A stretch of DNA of 15,552 bases from Treponema sp. (GCA_003447785.1 DLYJ01000211.1:1-15552); one strand, 5' to 3'; positions 1-7,190 are shown, numbered from the stretch's first letter. Notes: generated by a model not told the origin, from the sequence alone. A program made the numbers and translations.

Positions 1-1082
1 AAACTGCAACAAAACTTTTAGGTGGCGCTCAGATTTACATCAAACTTGAAGGTCTTGCAAATACCGGAGCCCACAAAATCAATAACGCAATCGGACAGTG
101 TCTTCTTGCAAAAAGAATGGGCAAAACCCGCATTATCGCAGAAACCGGTGCAGGTCAGCACGGTGTTGCAACTGCCGCAGCCTGCGCTAAGCTGGGTCTG
201 GACTGTACCGTTTACATGGGCGAAGTTGACGTTAGACGCCAGCAGCCAAACGTAGCCGCAATGGAAATGTACGGCGCAAAAGTTCACCCGGTTACAAGCG
301 GAAGCCGGACCCTCAAGGATGCAGTAAACGAAGCCATGCGCGACTGGGCCGCAAACCCGGATACAACACATTACGTTCTGGGAAGTGCTCTTGGACCGGC
401 TCCCTTCCCTGACATGGTTCGGGAATTCCAGAGTGTTATCGGAAAAGAAGTTAAAAAACAGGCCGCAGAACGAAAACTCGACATTGCCGCAATGGTTGCC
501 TGTGTCGGCGGCGGATCAAATTCAATCGGTTTCTTTGCACCTTTTATCGACGAAAAGTCACCCCGGCTCATTGGCGTAGAAGCCGGTGGAATCGGACCTG
601 GTGTAGGCGAAAACGCAATCCGAATGACCGGAAATGTAAGCCGCGAAGGAATTCTCCACGGTTACAAGAGCCGCTTCCTCCTGGATGACGACGGTCAGGC
701 TCTTCCAACACGTTCCATCAGTGCCGGTCTGGACTACTGCGGTATCGGTCCACAGCTTGCAGCCCTGGGAAAAGAAGGCCGCATTGAATTTACATCGGCT
801 ACAGACAAGGAAGCCCTGGATGCAGTTAAGTTCTTTGCACGCAACGAAGGCGTACTTTTTGCCATGGAAAGTGCACACGCCGGCGCTGCCGCAATCAAAC
901 TTGCACCGTCACTTCCAAAGGACAAAGCGCTTATTGTAAACATGAGCGGACGCGGAGACAAGGACATCTTTATCACATGCCCTGTTTTCCGTCCTGAAGA
1001 ATGGAAGCAGTTCCTCATCAGCGAGCTTGAACGATTGAACGACCAGAAGGACATCCACGAAGCTAAATTGATGAATAAATAA
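1..1082 (+). CDS. trpB: Tryptophan synthase beta chain, 5' truncated by window edge
   Basis: PLP-dependent beta subunit that joins indole (channelled from TrpA) to L-serine to make L-tryptophan in the cytoplasm. The reading frame is open from base 3 and about 360 residues are present; roughly the first 40-80 residues lie outside the window. Visible family signatures, in order: GAHKINN with the Schiff-base lysine, AETGAGQHG with the catalytic glutamate, GGGSNSIGFF (phosphate-binding loop for PLP), HGYKSRFLLDDDGQ (communication domain region) and the C-terminal SGRGDKDIF. The ATG at 117 is not the start, because conserved TrpB sequence continues upstream in the same frame. The stop TAA (1080-1082) overlaps an ATG at 1082, and trpA follows at once, so the two are co-transcribed and probably translationally coupled. 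Identity is certain; only the N-terminus is unknown. Confidence 0.97.
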   Translation, partial: TATKLLGGAQIYIKLEGLANTGAHKINNAIGQCLLAKRMGKTRIIAETGAGQHGVATAAACAKLGLDCTVYMGEVDVRRQQPNVAAMEMYGAKVHPVTSGSRTLKDAVNEAMRDWAANPDTTHYVLGSALGPAPFPDMVREFQSVIGKEVKKQAAERKLDIAAMVACVGGGSNSIGFFAPFIDEKSPRLIGVEAGGIGPGVGENAIRMTGNVSREGILHGYKSRFLLDDDGQALPTRSISAGLDYCGIGPQLAALGKEGRIEFTSATDKEALDAVKFFARNEGVLFAMESAHAGAAAIKLAPSLPKDKALIVNMSGRGDKDIFITCPVFRPEEWKQFLISELERLNDQKDIHEAKLMNK

Positions 1083-1093
1083 TGGAGTCTTTT

Positions 1094-1846
1094 ATGAATA
1101 AGATTAAATTGATGAGCCATCTCGTTGCAGGTTATCCAACTGATGAACTTGCATTTACGGCCGCTAAAGCCCTCGTAGACGGCGGAGCAAGCATTCTTGA
1201 AGTTCAGCTCCCTTTTTCTGACCCTAGCGCAGATGGTCCGGCAATTCAGGGCGCCTGCACAAAGGTACTCAGCCGCTCTTACAAAACTAAAGACGGTCTT
1301 GCATTCATAAAACGCCTTCACCAGGCTTTTCCCCAGGTTTCAATTTACATCATGAGTTACGGAAGCCTGATTTACACACCTGGCGTTAAAAACTTCTGTA
1401 AAATGGCATCAGAAGCAGGCGTTACAGGCATGATAATTCCTGACTTACCCTTTGATAACGATGAAGGTTTGACAGCCGCCTGCCAGGAAAACGGAATGAT
1501 AAACATTCCTGTTGCCGCTCCAAGCATGAGCGAAGACAGACTGACAAAACTTGCCGGTGCGGGCTTTCCTGTAATTTATGCGGCTCTCCGCACAGGAATC
1601 ACAGGTACTGACACCACGGTCGACCAGAACACTCTGGACTTCCTCAAAAAATGCTCTCAGGGCGGTTCAAAAATTTACGGCGGCTTCGGCATTTCCAACG
1701 GAACCCAGTCAAAGGCTCTTTCCAGCACCGTTGAAGGCATTGTAGCCGGCAGCGTTTTTGTCCGCATAATAACCGAAAACCAAAAAAATGCGGACGACCT
1801 GTACAAAGCCGTCCGCGCTAAAGCAGAAGAATTAACTCAGGCCTAG
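1094..1846 (+). CDS. trpA: Tryptophan synthase alpha chain
   Basis: Alpha subunit that splits indole-3-glycerol phosphate into indole and glyceraldehyde-3-phosphate and passes indole to TrpB. The 250-residue TIM-barrel protein carries both catalytic acids: E36 in ILEVQLPFSDP (E. coli Glu49) and D47 in SADGP (E. coli Asp60). It also has PDLPFD around 116-121, RTGITG at 166-171, and the phosphate-binding GGFGIS and GSVFV segments near 196-223. I chose the start at 1094 because GGAG at 1084-1087 lies six bases upstream; the ATG at 1082 overlaps the trpB stop, has no such site and would add only four residues. The N-terminus is about a dozen residues shorter than in E. coli TrpA, but nothing essential is lost. 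The stop TAG overlaps the stop of the convergent DXS-like gene. Confidence 0.96.
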   Translation: MNKIKLMSHLVAGYPTDELAFTAAKALVDGGASILEVQLPFSDPSADGPAIQGACTKVLSRSYKTKDGLAFIKRLHQAFPQVSIYIMSYGSLIYTPGVKNFCKMASEAGVTGMIIPDLPFDNDEGLTAACQENGMINIPVAAPSMSEDRLTKLAGAGFPVIYAALRTGITGTDTTVDQNTLDFLKKCSQGGSKIYGGFGISNGTQSKALSSTVEGIVAGSVFVRIITENQKNADDLYKAVRAKAEELTQA

Positions 1847-3588
1847 AGTACGTCTTCAGCAATTTGTTCAGGGGTAAGCCTGTTTTCTTTGAGAACATCG
1901 CTTACCTCGTACAAATCCAGAAATTCCTTTTTAAATCCATAATTGAATACCTGAATTCCCCCATCCGGACCATAGAAAGAAGCAATTTTTTGTCCATAGC
2001 CGCCCTCAATAATTCCGTCTTCAAGTGTAATCACCTTTGAATGATTCTTTTTGAGAGATTCCAGAAGTTCAACATCAAGTCCCGTAATGTAGCGCGGGTT
2101 AATCAGAGTAGGTTTTTTGCCTGATTTCTGTTCGATAAAATCTGCTGCCTTTTCGCCCAGCTGGAAGAAGTCACCGAGAGCAAAAATTGCAATTCCTGAA
2201 CCCTGCTGTGTTACCAGTGATTTATTCAATTTTGAATAATCTTTTTCTACCGGCAGCTGTGTATGAATAACACCATTGCACGGCATACGCACTGCAACCG
2301 GATACTGATTCTGTTCGATTGACCAGTCCAGCATTGCAAAATACTCTTCACAGTTTGTCGGCGCAAGATAAACCAGATTAGGGATATTGCTCATCAGCGG
2401 AATATCAAAAATTCCAAGGTGAGTAATGTCTCGCATTCCATAAATACTTGCCGTATTTACAAGAATTGTTGCAGGATTTTTATTTATACACAAATCCTGA
2501 CTCAGTTGATCAAAAGTGCGCTGAATAAAGCTTGAATGAGTTCCAAACACAGGTTTTGCCCCGTTTTTAGCCATTGCGCTTGCCATTGCAATACCGTGCT
2601 CTTCGGCAATTCCTACATCGATAAACTGGCGTCCGGCCTTTTCGCGGTTAGGTTTTGTAAAGCCAAAGTTTCCCGGAACTGCAGGACAAATCATTGCAAC
2701 CTTAGGGTCAGCTGCCATTTTTTTGAGCATAAATTCGGCGGTCATCGGCCAGTAATTTTCGCCCTTGCCTGAAGGACGCTCGCCTGTTGCGCGGTTAAAC
2801 GGATTTGTCCAGTGCCAGATTTCCTTATTTTCTTCGGCAACCTTATATCCGCAGCCCTTCAATGTGTTTATATGAACAACAACCGGATGGTCAATGTCTT
2901 TTACCTTCTTGAATACTTCAATCAATTTTTCCACATTGTTGCCTTCAGCTTCGTAATAGTAGTCCAGGCCCATGGCGCGGAAAAGGTTTTCCTTACAGGT
3001 ACCGTTTGATTCACGGAGAGCCGCAAGGTTTTTATACAAACCGCCGTGGTTTTCTGCAATCGACATCTGGTTGTCATTTACAACGATAATCAGGTTTGTG
3101 TTCTGTTCGCCCGCAAAATCCAGGCCCTCCAGAGCTTCACCGCCACTCAATGAACCGTCACCGATTACGGCAATGATGTTTTCCTTATCACCCTTTAAAT
3201 CCCGTGCCTTTGCAAGACCACAGGCAAGGCTCAGCGAAGTCGAAGTATGACCGATTTTAAAAAAGTCATGGGGTCCTTCGTCCGGATTCATGTATCCTGT
3301 TACTTCGTCAAAACGACTTTCATCAAAGAATCCGTGTTTGCGGCCGGTAAGCATTTTGTGAGGATAGCACTGATGGGAAACATCAAAAACAAATTTGTCC
3401 CAGGGAGAGTCAAAAACATAGTGGAGGGCAATTGTTCCTTCAACAAATCCAAAATTCGGGCCAAAATGTCCGCCGTGTTTTGTCAGGCGGTTAAAAAGGC
3501 CTTCGCGGATGTCCGATGCAAGTTCAACCAGTTCGGTTGAATTGAGTTTTTTTACATCTTCAGGTCCATTAATTCTATCAATAATCAT
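1843..3588 (-). CDS. DXS-like thiamine-diphosphate enzyme (divergent 1-deoxyxylulose-5-phosphate synthase family)
   Basis: A 581-residue protein with the full DXS layout: N-terminal thiamine-binding domain, central pyrimidine-binding domain and transketolase C-terminal domain. Seen: GGHFGPNFG with H41 (E. coli His49), GDGSLSGG at 143-150 with N171 (Mg-ThDP), H259 (E. coli His299), E329 in GIAEEH (E. coli Glu370) and H390 in THLG (His431). It is about 40 residues shorter than E. coli DXS, mainly after NDNQMSI, where the linker is cut down. Aligned without gaps over the substrate site, the residues that bind the glyceraldehyde-3-phosphate phosphate are all changed: Tyr392 to H351, Arg420 to T379, Asp427 to R386 and Arg478 to C437. 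It therefore probably makes a pyruvate-derived carbanion, but the acceptor may differ from GAP. It belongs to a short DXS-like subfamily. No Shine-Dalgarno is visible; TGTTATAGT lies just before the ATG. It is the last gene of a run led by malic enzyme. Confidence 0.88.
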   Translation of the reverse strand: MIIDRINGPEDVKKLNSTELVELASDIREGLFNRLTKHGGHFGPNFGFVEGTIALHYVFDSPWDKFVFDVSHQCYPHKMLTGRKHGFFDESRFDEVTGYMNPDEGPHDFFKIGHTSTSLSLACGLAKARDLKGDKENIIAVIGDGSLSGGEALEGLDFAGEQNTNLIIVVNDNQMSIAENHGGLYKNLAALRESNGTCKENLFRAMGLDYYYEAEGNNVEKLIEVFKKVKDIDHPVVVHINTLKGCGYKVAEENKEIWHWTNPFNRATGERPSGKGENYWPMTAEFMLKKMAADPKVAMICPAVPGNFGFTKPNREKAGRQFIDVGIAEEHGIAMASAMAKNGAKPVFGTHSSFIQRTFDQLSQDLCINKNPATILVNTASIYGMRDITHLGIFDIPLMSNIPNLVYLAPTNCEEYFAMLDWSIEQNQYPVAVRMPCNGVIHTQLPVEKDYSKLNKSLVTQQGSGIAIFALGDFFQLGEKAADFIEQKSGKKPTLINPRYITGLDVELLESLKKNHSKVITLEDGIIEGGYGQKIASFYGPDGGIQVFNYGFKKEFLDLYEVSDVLKENRLTPEQIAEDVL

Positions 3589-3646
3589 TCGCTAACTATA
3601 ACATAGAATTTCAGCGGATATAAAGTTCAATAATTGTAATCTACCG

Positions 3647-4384
3647 TTATCTTAAGTTCATGTAGAAGGAAAAACCAAGTTCTGTGTTGTAGAATGCGTA
3701 AGTTGAATTGTCAAAGAAATTTCTGGTGCGCTCAATTCCGTTGCGCACAGAGAAAAATGCCGTCAGAGCAACCGGATGGGAGTTTATGATGAATTCAGCA
3801 CCGTGACTGAAGTATTTGTAAGCCTTTCTTCCGCTGTCGCTTACCATAATCGGAGCATAACTCAGATAAATACTGTGACTGAACATTTTGTTGATTCGCG
3901 CCGAGTATTCAGCCCCCACAGTCAGTGCATTAAACTGAACCGACTGTGTATTTGAATAAACATCCGCGCTTGAATAATTTAAAAATGTGTAACCGATGAA
4001 CGGAAAAAAACGGCCATAATATGCAATGAGCGCCGGCATCTGGTATTGAACGTCAACTTCGATACAGCGCATGTGTTCATTCAATTTAGGGTCTTCATGA
4101 TTAAAGTCAGGATTTTCTGACCAGTAGATGTGTGTGTGCTGGTCAAAGCCCATATTCATCTGGGCTTTGATAAAAGGCATTTTTTCGTAGTAGGCGTGGT
4201 ACAAAATTCCGTAGAAGAATAAGCCCTCGCCCGACTGTGTATTTGAACCGCCTTCCTTTGACATCATATTGTTCAGGTTCTGGAATCCGAAAAAAGTTTC
4301 AAAGATCCAGTCAATTCCTTCAACCGGCGATACATGTTTAACTGCACGACTAAATGCAGTTCCGCCGGTCAAAAGAGAGAGCAA
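3647..4384 (-). CDS. Unrecognised probable outer-membrane/exported protein with non-standard start
   Basis: I do not recognise the family. The mature part is rich in aromatic residues with alternating polar and hydrophobic stretches, and ends in ELGFSFYMNLR, as expected for a beta-barrel envelope protein. The only usual start codon in frame is TTG at 4384, which gives a truncated signal sequence (MLSLLTGGTAFS) with no positive N-region. The open frame continues upstream as I-K-I-L-C-S-V-I before it, which together makes a textbook signal peptide. That frame begins with ATA at 4406-4408, overlapping the malic enzyme stop TAA. The real start may therefore be the ATA codon, a mutated ATG, or TTG with a weak export signal. 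No good ribosome-binding site is visible; coupling to malic enzyme translation is plausible. It sits about 20 bases after malic enzyme and 58 before the DXS-like gene. Confidence 0.7.
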   Translation of the reverse strand: MLSLLTGGTAFSRAVKHVSPVEGIDWIFETFFGFQNLNNMMSKEGGSNTQSGEGLFFYGILYHAYYEKMPFIKAQMNMGFDQHTHIYWSENPDFNHEDPKLNEHMRCIEVDVQYQMPALIAYYGRFFPFIGYTFLNYSSADVYSNTQSVQFNALTVGAEYSARINKMFSHSIYLSYAPIMVSDSGRKAYKYFSHGAEFIINSHPVALTAFFSVRNGIERTRNFFDNSTYAFYNTELGFSFYMNLR

Positions 4385-4404
4385 TATAACCGAACAAAGG
4401 ATTT

Positions 4405-5583
4405 TTATGCGCGTGCCAGACCTGCCTTGCGAGCTTCGTCTGCTACAGCTTTTGCTACAACCTGAGCAACTCTCGGGTCAAAAGCCGATGGAATTACATT
4501 GTCTGCATTCAGTTCATCGTCGCTGATAAGCGAAGCAAGACCTCTTGCAGCCGCAATCTTCATTTCTTCAGTAATTTTGCTTGCGCGGCAGTCCAATGCA
4601 CCACGGAACAATCCCGGGAATGCAAGAACGTTGTTTACCTGGTTCGGATAGTCTGAACGGCCTGTTCCGATTACCTTTGCGCCGGCTGCTTTTGCGTTTT
4701 CGTAAGTGATTTCCGGTTCCGGGTTTGCCATGGCAAAAACGATTGGGTCGCGTTTCATCGATTTTACCATTTCCTGGCTTACGAGATTTGGAGCCGAAAC
4801 TCCCACAAAGATATCAGCCTTTGCCATTGCCTGTGCAAGAGTAAGACGTTCATTGTCCTGGTTTGTAATTTCTGTAAGTTCTTTAGTCAAAAAATCGTAT
4901 TTATCGTAATCTTCCTTAAGAACAATACCGTTGATGTTGAATCCATAAATGCGTCCAATTCCATACTGGTGGAGCATACGGATAATTGATGAACCGGCAG
5001 CGCCTGTTCCGCTTACAACGAGTGTACATTCCTCAGGTTTTTTGTTAACAACCTTGAGAGCGTTCATAATGGCTGCAGTTACAACGATTGCTGTTCCGTG
5101 CTGGTCATCGTGGAAAACAGGAATATCAAGTTCCTTAATCAAAGTGCGTTCAATCTGAACACAGCGCGGAGCCGAAATATCTTCAAGGTTGATTCCGCCG
5201 AATGTAGGGGCAATCTGCTTGCAGAATTTGATAATTTCGTCAGGATCTTTTGTGTCAATACAAAGTGGAACCGCATCAACACCCGCAAATTTTTTGAACA
5301 ATACGGATTTACCTTCCATAACAGGAAGTCCGGCAGCAGGTCCGATGTCACCAAGACCAAGAACGGCAGTTCCATCAGAAACAACAGCAATTGTGTTTCC
5401 GCGCCAGGTGTATTTGTAAACATCATCAGGATTTTTTGCAATCTGACGGCAAGGTTCAGCAACGCCCGGTGTGTAGGCAACAGACAAATCGTCGCGGTCT
5501 TCGAGCTTACATTTTAATTCGGTAGAAATTTTACCTTTCCATTCTTCGTGCTTTGAAAGCGCTTTTTCGTAAATTGTACTCAT
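4405..5583 (-). CDS. Malic enzyme, NAD(P)-dependent, short bacterial form
   Basis: Oxidative decarboxylation of malate to pyruvate and CO2 with reduction of NAD(P)+, in the cytoplasm. The 392 residues match the usual length of the short bacterial form, with no phosphotransacetylase-like tail. Seen: SVAYTPGVAEPC with the catalytic tyrosine Y37, VMEGKSVLFKKFAGVDAVP with the catalytic lysine K92, NLEDISAPR with metal-binding E134/D135, FHDDQHGTA at 157-165, the Rossmann motif SGTGAAGSS at 191-199, ANPEPEI at 286-292 and QVNNVLAFPG at 315-324. Coenzyme preference cannot be read with confidence. I chose the ATG at 5583 because homology begins at MSTIYEKALSKHEEWKGK; the frame continues about 40 residues upstream without family character. 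TATACT lies seven bases before the ATG and no Shine-Dalgarno is clear, so the message may be leaderless. First gene of a likely three-gene operon. Confidence 0.95.
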   Translation of the reverse strand: MSTIYEKALSKHEEWKGKISTELKCKLEDRDDLSVAYTPGVAEPCRQIAKNPDDVYKYTWRGNTIAVVSDGTAVLGLGDIGPAAGLPVMEGKSVLFKKFAGVDAVPLCIDTKDPDEIIKFCKQIAPTFGGINLEDISAPRCVQIERTLIKELDIPVFHDDQHGTAIVVTAAIMNALKVVNKKPEECTLVVSGTGAAGSSIIRMLHQYGIGRIYGFNINGIVLKEDYDKYDFLTKELTEITNQDNERLTLAQAMAKADIFVGVSAPNLVSQEMVKSMKRDPIVFAMANPEPEITYENAKAAGAKVIGTGRSDYPNQVNNVLAFPGLFRGALDCRASKITEEMKIAAARGLASLISDDELNADNVIPSAFDPRVAQVVAKAVADEARKAGLARA

Positions 5584-5590
5584 AGGCTCA

Positions 5591-5596
5591 AGTATA
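5591..5596 (-). promoter_or_regulatory. Candidate -10 box of malic enzyme gene
   Basis: TATACT on the minus strand ends seven bases before the ATG at 5583, so transcription would begin at or next to the start codon. There is no convincing -35 hexamer at 16-18 bases, so this is a weak call that rests on the -10 match and on the same spacing seen at two other minus-strand genes. Confidence 0.35.
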
Positions 5597-5708
5597 GCGT
5601 AAATGAAATTATTGTGCGATAGGAGGGCCCTAAGACAGTCCTTACAGATTTGCTTTTGCGTTATAAATTTACTATTGCTCTGTAACTGAAGAATATGAAA
5701 ATTCACTT

Positions 5709-6122
5709 TTAAAAAAGAATCTTTAACGCCTCCCCAGGCAGAAGTGCCTTTATTTTGGAGTTTTTAAAGTCATTCTTGTCCCGCGTTATTATAAAATCTG
5801 CATGGACAGCAGCGGCGCATTCGTCCTGGAGACAGTCTTCAAAATCGGAAAAATTGTCCCGCTGAATGGCAGCGAGAAGTTTGTCTTTGTTTAGAGAAGA
5901 GATTTCAAAATAATCGAATAAAGCACTGACAAATTTTCTGCGCTGTTCAGTTGTATATTGTTTTCGCATTATGTACCAGAGATTGGTTATAGAATGCGCT
6001 GCAATAATACCGTTGACCCTTTTAGAAGAACAATAATCAAAAATTTTTTTTGAGTCTTCGTAAAATGGAGTTCTTTTTATTGCGACATCAATGATAACAT
6101 TTGTATCAATCAGTAAAACCAT
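5709..6122 (-). CDS. PIN-domain toxin (VapC-like ribonuclease)
   Basis: A 137-residue PIN-domain protein, predicted to be the RNA-cutting toxin of a toxin-antitoxin pair. Seen: the first metal ligand D6 in MVLLIDTNVIIDV, the middle segment HSITNLWYIMRK, the acidic cluster DFEDCLQDECA at 93-103 and the closing TRDKNDF with D115 and D118. The pattern DFEDCLQ...AD-IITRD fits the PIN subfamily common in anaerobes. I chose the ATG at 6122 because GAGGAG lies five bases upstream; a longer frame from 6185 would add basic residues unlike PIN proteins and run into the upstream gene. It overlaps the 3' end of the XRE gene by 17 bases, the usual antitoxin-first order. All expected acidic residues are present, so it is probably an active nuclease. 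Its RNA target cannot be inferred. Confidence 0.87.
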   Translation of the reverse strand: MVLLIDTNVIIDVAIKRTPFYEDSKKIFDYCSSKRVNGIIAAHSITNLWYIMRKQYTTEQRRKFVSALFDYFEISSLNKDKLLAAIQRDNFSDFEDCLQDECAAAVHADFIITRDKNDFKNSKIKALLPGEALKILF

Positions 6123-6702
6123 ATTTCTCCTCAATTCTTCTTTGAATTGCTTTTTTATAGAACGGATCATCATCATATTCTCCATCGTAAGGAGGAATTT
6201 CTTCCAGAATGGTATTTATAATTTTAAGTGCCCGCTCTTTTTTTTGACTGTTTTCATCAAATTCAACCAGCTTAAATTTCTGCCCTTTAAAAAAATGTGC
6301 TTTTGAATTATCTGCAAGACGAAGGGTATTGCCGTCATAATAAACATCCCAACTGTTCTGTTCATTTTCCTCGCCGGATTCCGGTTTGAATGAAACAGCA
6401 GGTTCAGCAACTCGTACAGTATTCGCATCTTCATTCATCTGAAAGGAAACACCGCTTTTTTCTTCCGCCTGTTTTTTTAAAGAAGCCATTAACAGTTCGG
6501 TGACTGGAGAAAAATCCTTGTAGTAGAAATACGAAGCAGGTACTTTATAAGTTTCTGCAAGCCTGTTCACAGTCTGCTCCGACGGAGTAACGGAGCCGTT
6601 TTCGTATTTGGAATACGACTGGCGCGAAACCCCGATAAGGGAAGCAATCTGGCCCTGAGAATAATTATTAAGCTGTCTGAGGAATTTTAAGATTTCTTTC
6701 AT
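6106..6702 (-). CDS. XRE-family DNA-binding antitoxin partnered with PIN toxin
   Basis: A 198-residue protein. Residues about 4-60 form an XRE helix-turn-helix (YSQGQIASLIGVSRQSYSKYENG, then TPSEQTVNRLAETYKVP). A low-complexity acidic linker follows (about 85-120), then a C-terminal segment (DDDPFYKKAIQRRIEEKYG) that probably wraps the toxin. The DNA-binding half fits autoregulation. It is longer than most antitoxins, because of the linker and a middle region (WDVYYDGNTLRLADNSKAHFFKGQKFKLVEF) that I do not recognise. I chose the ATG at 6702 because the helix-turn-helix begins right after it and a strong promoter lies immediately upstream, leaving no room for an earlier start. There is no Shine-Dalgarno, so a leaderless message is likely. 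The gene overlaps the PIN toxin by 17 bases. Confidence 0.85.
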   Translation of the reverse strand: MKEILKFLRQLNNYSQGQIASLIGVSRQSYSKYENGSVTPSEQTVNRLAETYKVPASYFYYKDFSPVTELLMASLKKQAEEKSGVSFQMNEDANTVRVAEPAVSFKPESGEENEQNSWDVYYDGNTLRLADNSKAHFFKGQKFKLVEFDENSQKKERALKIINTILEEIPPYDGEYDDDPFYKKAIQRRIEEKYGFTD

Positions 6703-6708
6703 GAGATT

Positions 6709-6738
6709 ATTGTAAAGGGCAAGTTTACAAGTTGTCAA
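6709..6738 (-). promoter_or_regulatory. Promoter of the XRE-PIN toxin-antitoxin operon
   Basis: On the minus strand a perfect -35 TTGACA (6738-6733) is followed after 18 bases by -10 TACAAT (6714-6709). The -10 ends six bases before the ATG at 6702, so the transcript should start at the ATG itself. This is the best sigma-70 type promoter on the minus strand in the window. Confidence 0.7.
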
Positions 6739-6770
6739 GTGGATTCGTGTGGAGACGTTACAAAATGTAA
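6710..6770. promoter_or_regulatory. Operator-like repeats at the toxin-antitoxin promoter
   Basis: Two inverted repeats share the half-site TGTAA/TTACA. TTGTAAA (6710-6716) and TTTACAA (6724-6730) form a perfect 7-bp dyad with a 7-base gap, inside the -10/-35 spacer. TTACA (6758-6762) and TGTAA (6766-6770) form a second dyad with a 3-base gap, upstream of the -35. The arrangement fits binding by the XRE antitoxin, or by the XRE regulator encoded next door, to shut off the promoter. Confidence 0.55.
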
Positions 6771-6776
6771 AGATTG

Positions 6777-7097
6777 CTAAATTTTTGAGCAGACTTCGTC
6801 GACCGCATCAGATAGACGGGATTTTAATTCCTGCTGTATTGTCGTTGCATAGATTTTTTCAAAGGTAGATTTTATATTTTCTGGACTTCCGAATTCATCA
6901 AAAAGAACTGCTGTTTTTATGTTAAGCGCTTCAGCAATTTTATCGATAGTTTCTGCGGATGGAAAACGTTCCCGGGCTTCCATGTCACCGATATAGGCGG
7001 TACTCATTCCTATTGCTTCGGCTAATTTTTCCTGTGTGAGACCAGCCTGTTTTCTGTAGAACTTTAAATTTTGAATAAAAGTATGACGAATTCCCAT
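6777..7097 (-). CDS. Small XRE-family transcriptional regulator
   Basis: A 106-residue protein that is almost entirely an XRE helix-turn-helix. Residues about 8-64 carry LKFYRKQAGLTQEKLAEAIG, then MSTAYIGDMEARERFPSAETIDKIAEALNI, followed by a short helical tail that may dimerise. It resembles phage or toxin-antitoxin type repressors. It lies 75 bases upstream of the XRE-PIN pair in the same direction, and divergent from the lipoprotein operon starting at 7234, so it could control either promoter. The ATG at 7097 has no clear Shine-Dalgarno. No partner toxin of its own is adjacent, and the target genes are unknown. Confidence 0.85.
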   Translation of the reverse strand: MGIRHTFIQNLKFYRKQAGLTQEKLAEAIGMSTAYIGDMEARERFPSAETIDKIAEALNIKTAVLFDEFGSPENIKSTFEKIYATTIQQELKSRLSDAVDEVCSKI

Positions 7098-7162
7098 GTG
7101 TATATTTTGAACTGATGTGCGGGATATTTTTATTCACTCAAAACCATATTATAAAAATTATC

Positions 7163-7190
7163 TTGATAAATATGTGTTTAGAATTATAAT
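7163..7190 (+). promoter_or_regulatory. Promoter of the lipoprotein/CsgG-like operon
   Basis: TTGATA (7163-7168), a 16-base spacer and a perfect TATAAT (7185-7190) give a strong sigma-70 type promoter. The predicted start near 7197 leaves a leader of about 37 bases before the ATG at 7234, containing AGGAGG at 7223-7228. Confidence 0.7.

Noticed and set aside
117..1082. trpB starting at the ATG at 117
   Set aside because: The same frame upstream encodes conserved TrpB sequence including the GAHKINN lysine, so the gene starts before the window.
734..1321. 195-residue minus-strand open frame antisense to trpB/trpA
   Set aside because: The opposite strand encodes highly conserved TrpB and TrpA; this frame has no recognisable domain or start signal and is a codon-bias shadow.
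5584..5706. N-terminal extension of malic enzyme to 5706
   Set aside because: The added 41 residues have no malic-enzyme character, cross the likely promoter and are absent from the family's usual N-terminus.
6123..6185. Earlier start of the PIN toxin at 6185
   Set aside because: The strong GAGGAG site and PIN-domain homology both point to the ATG at 6122.
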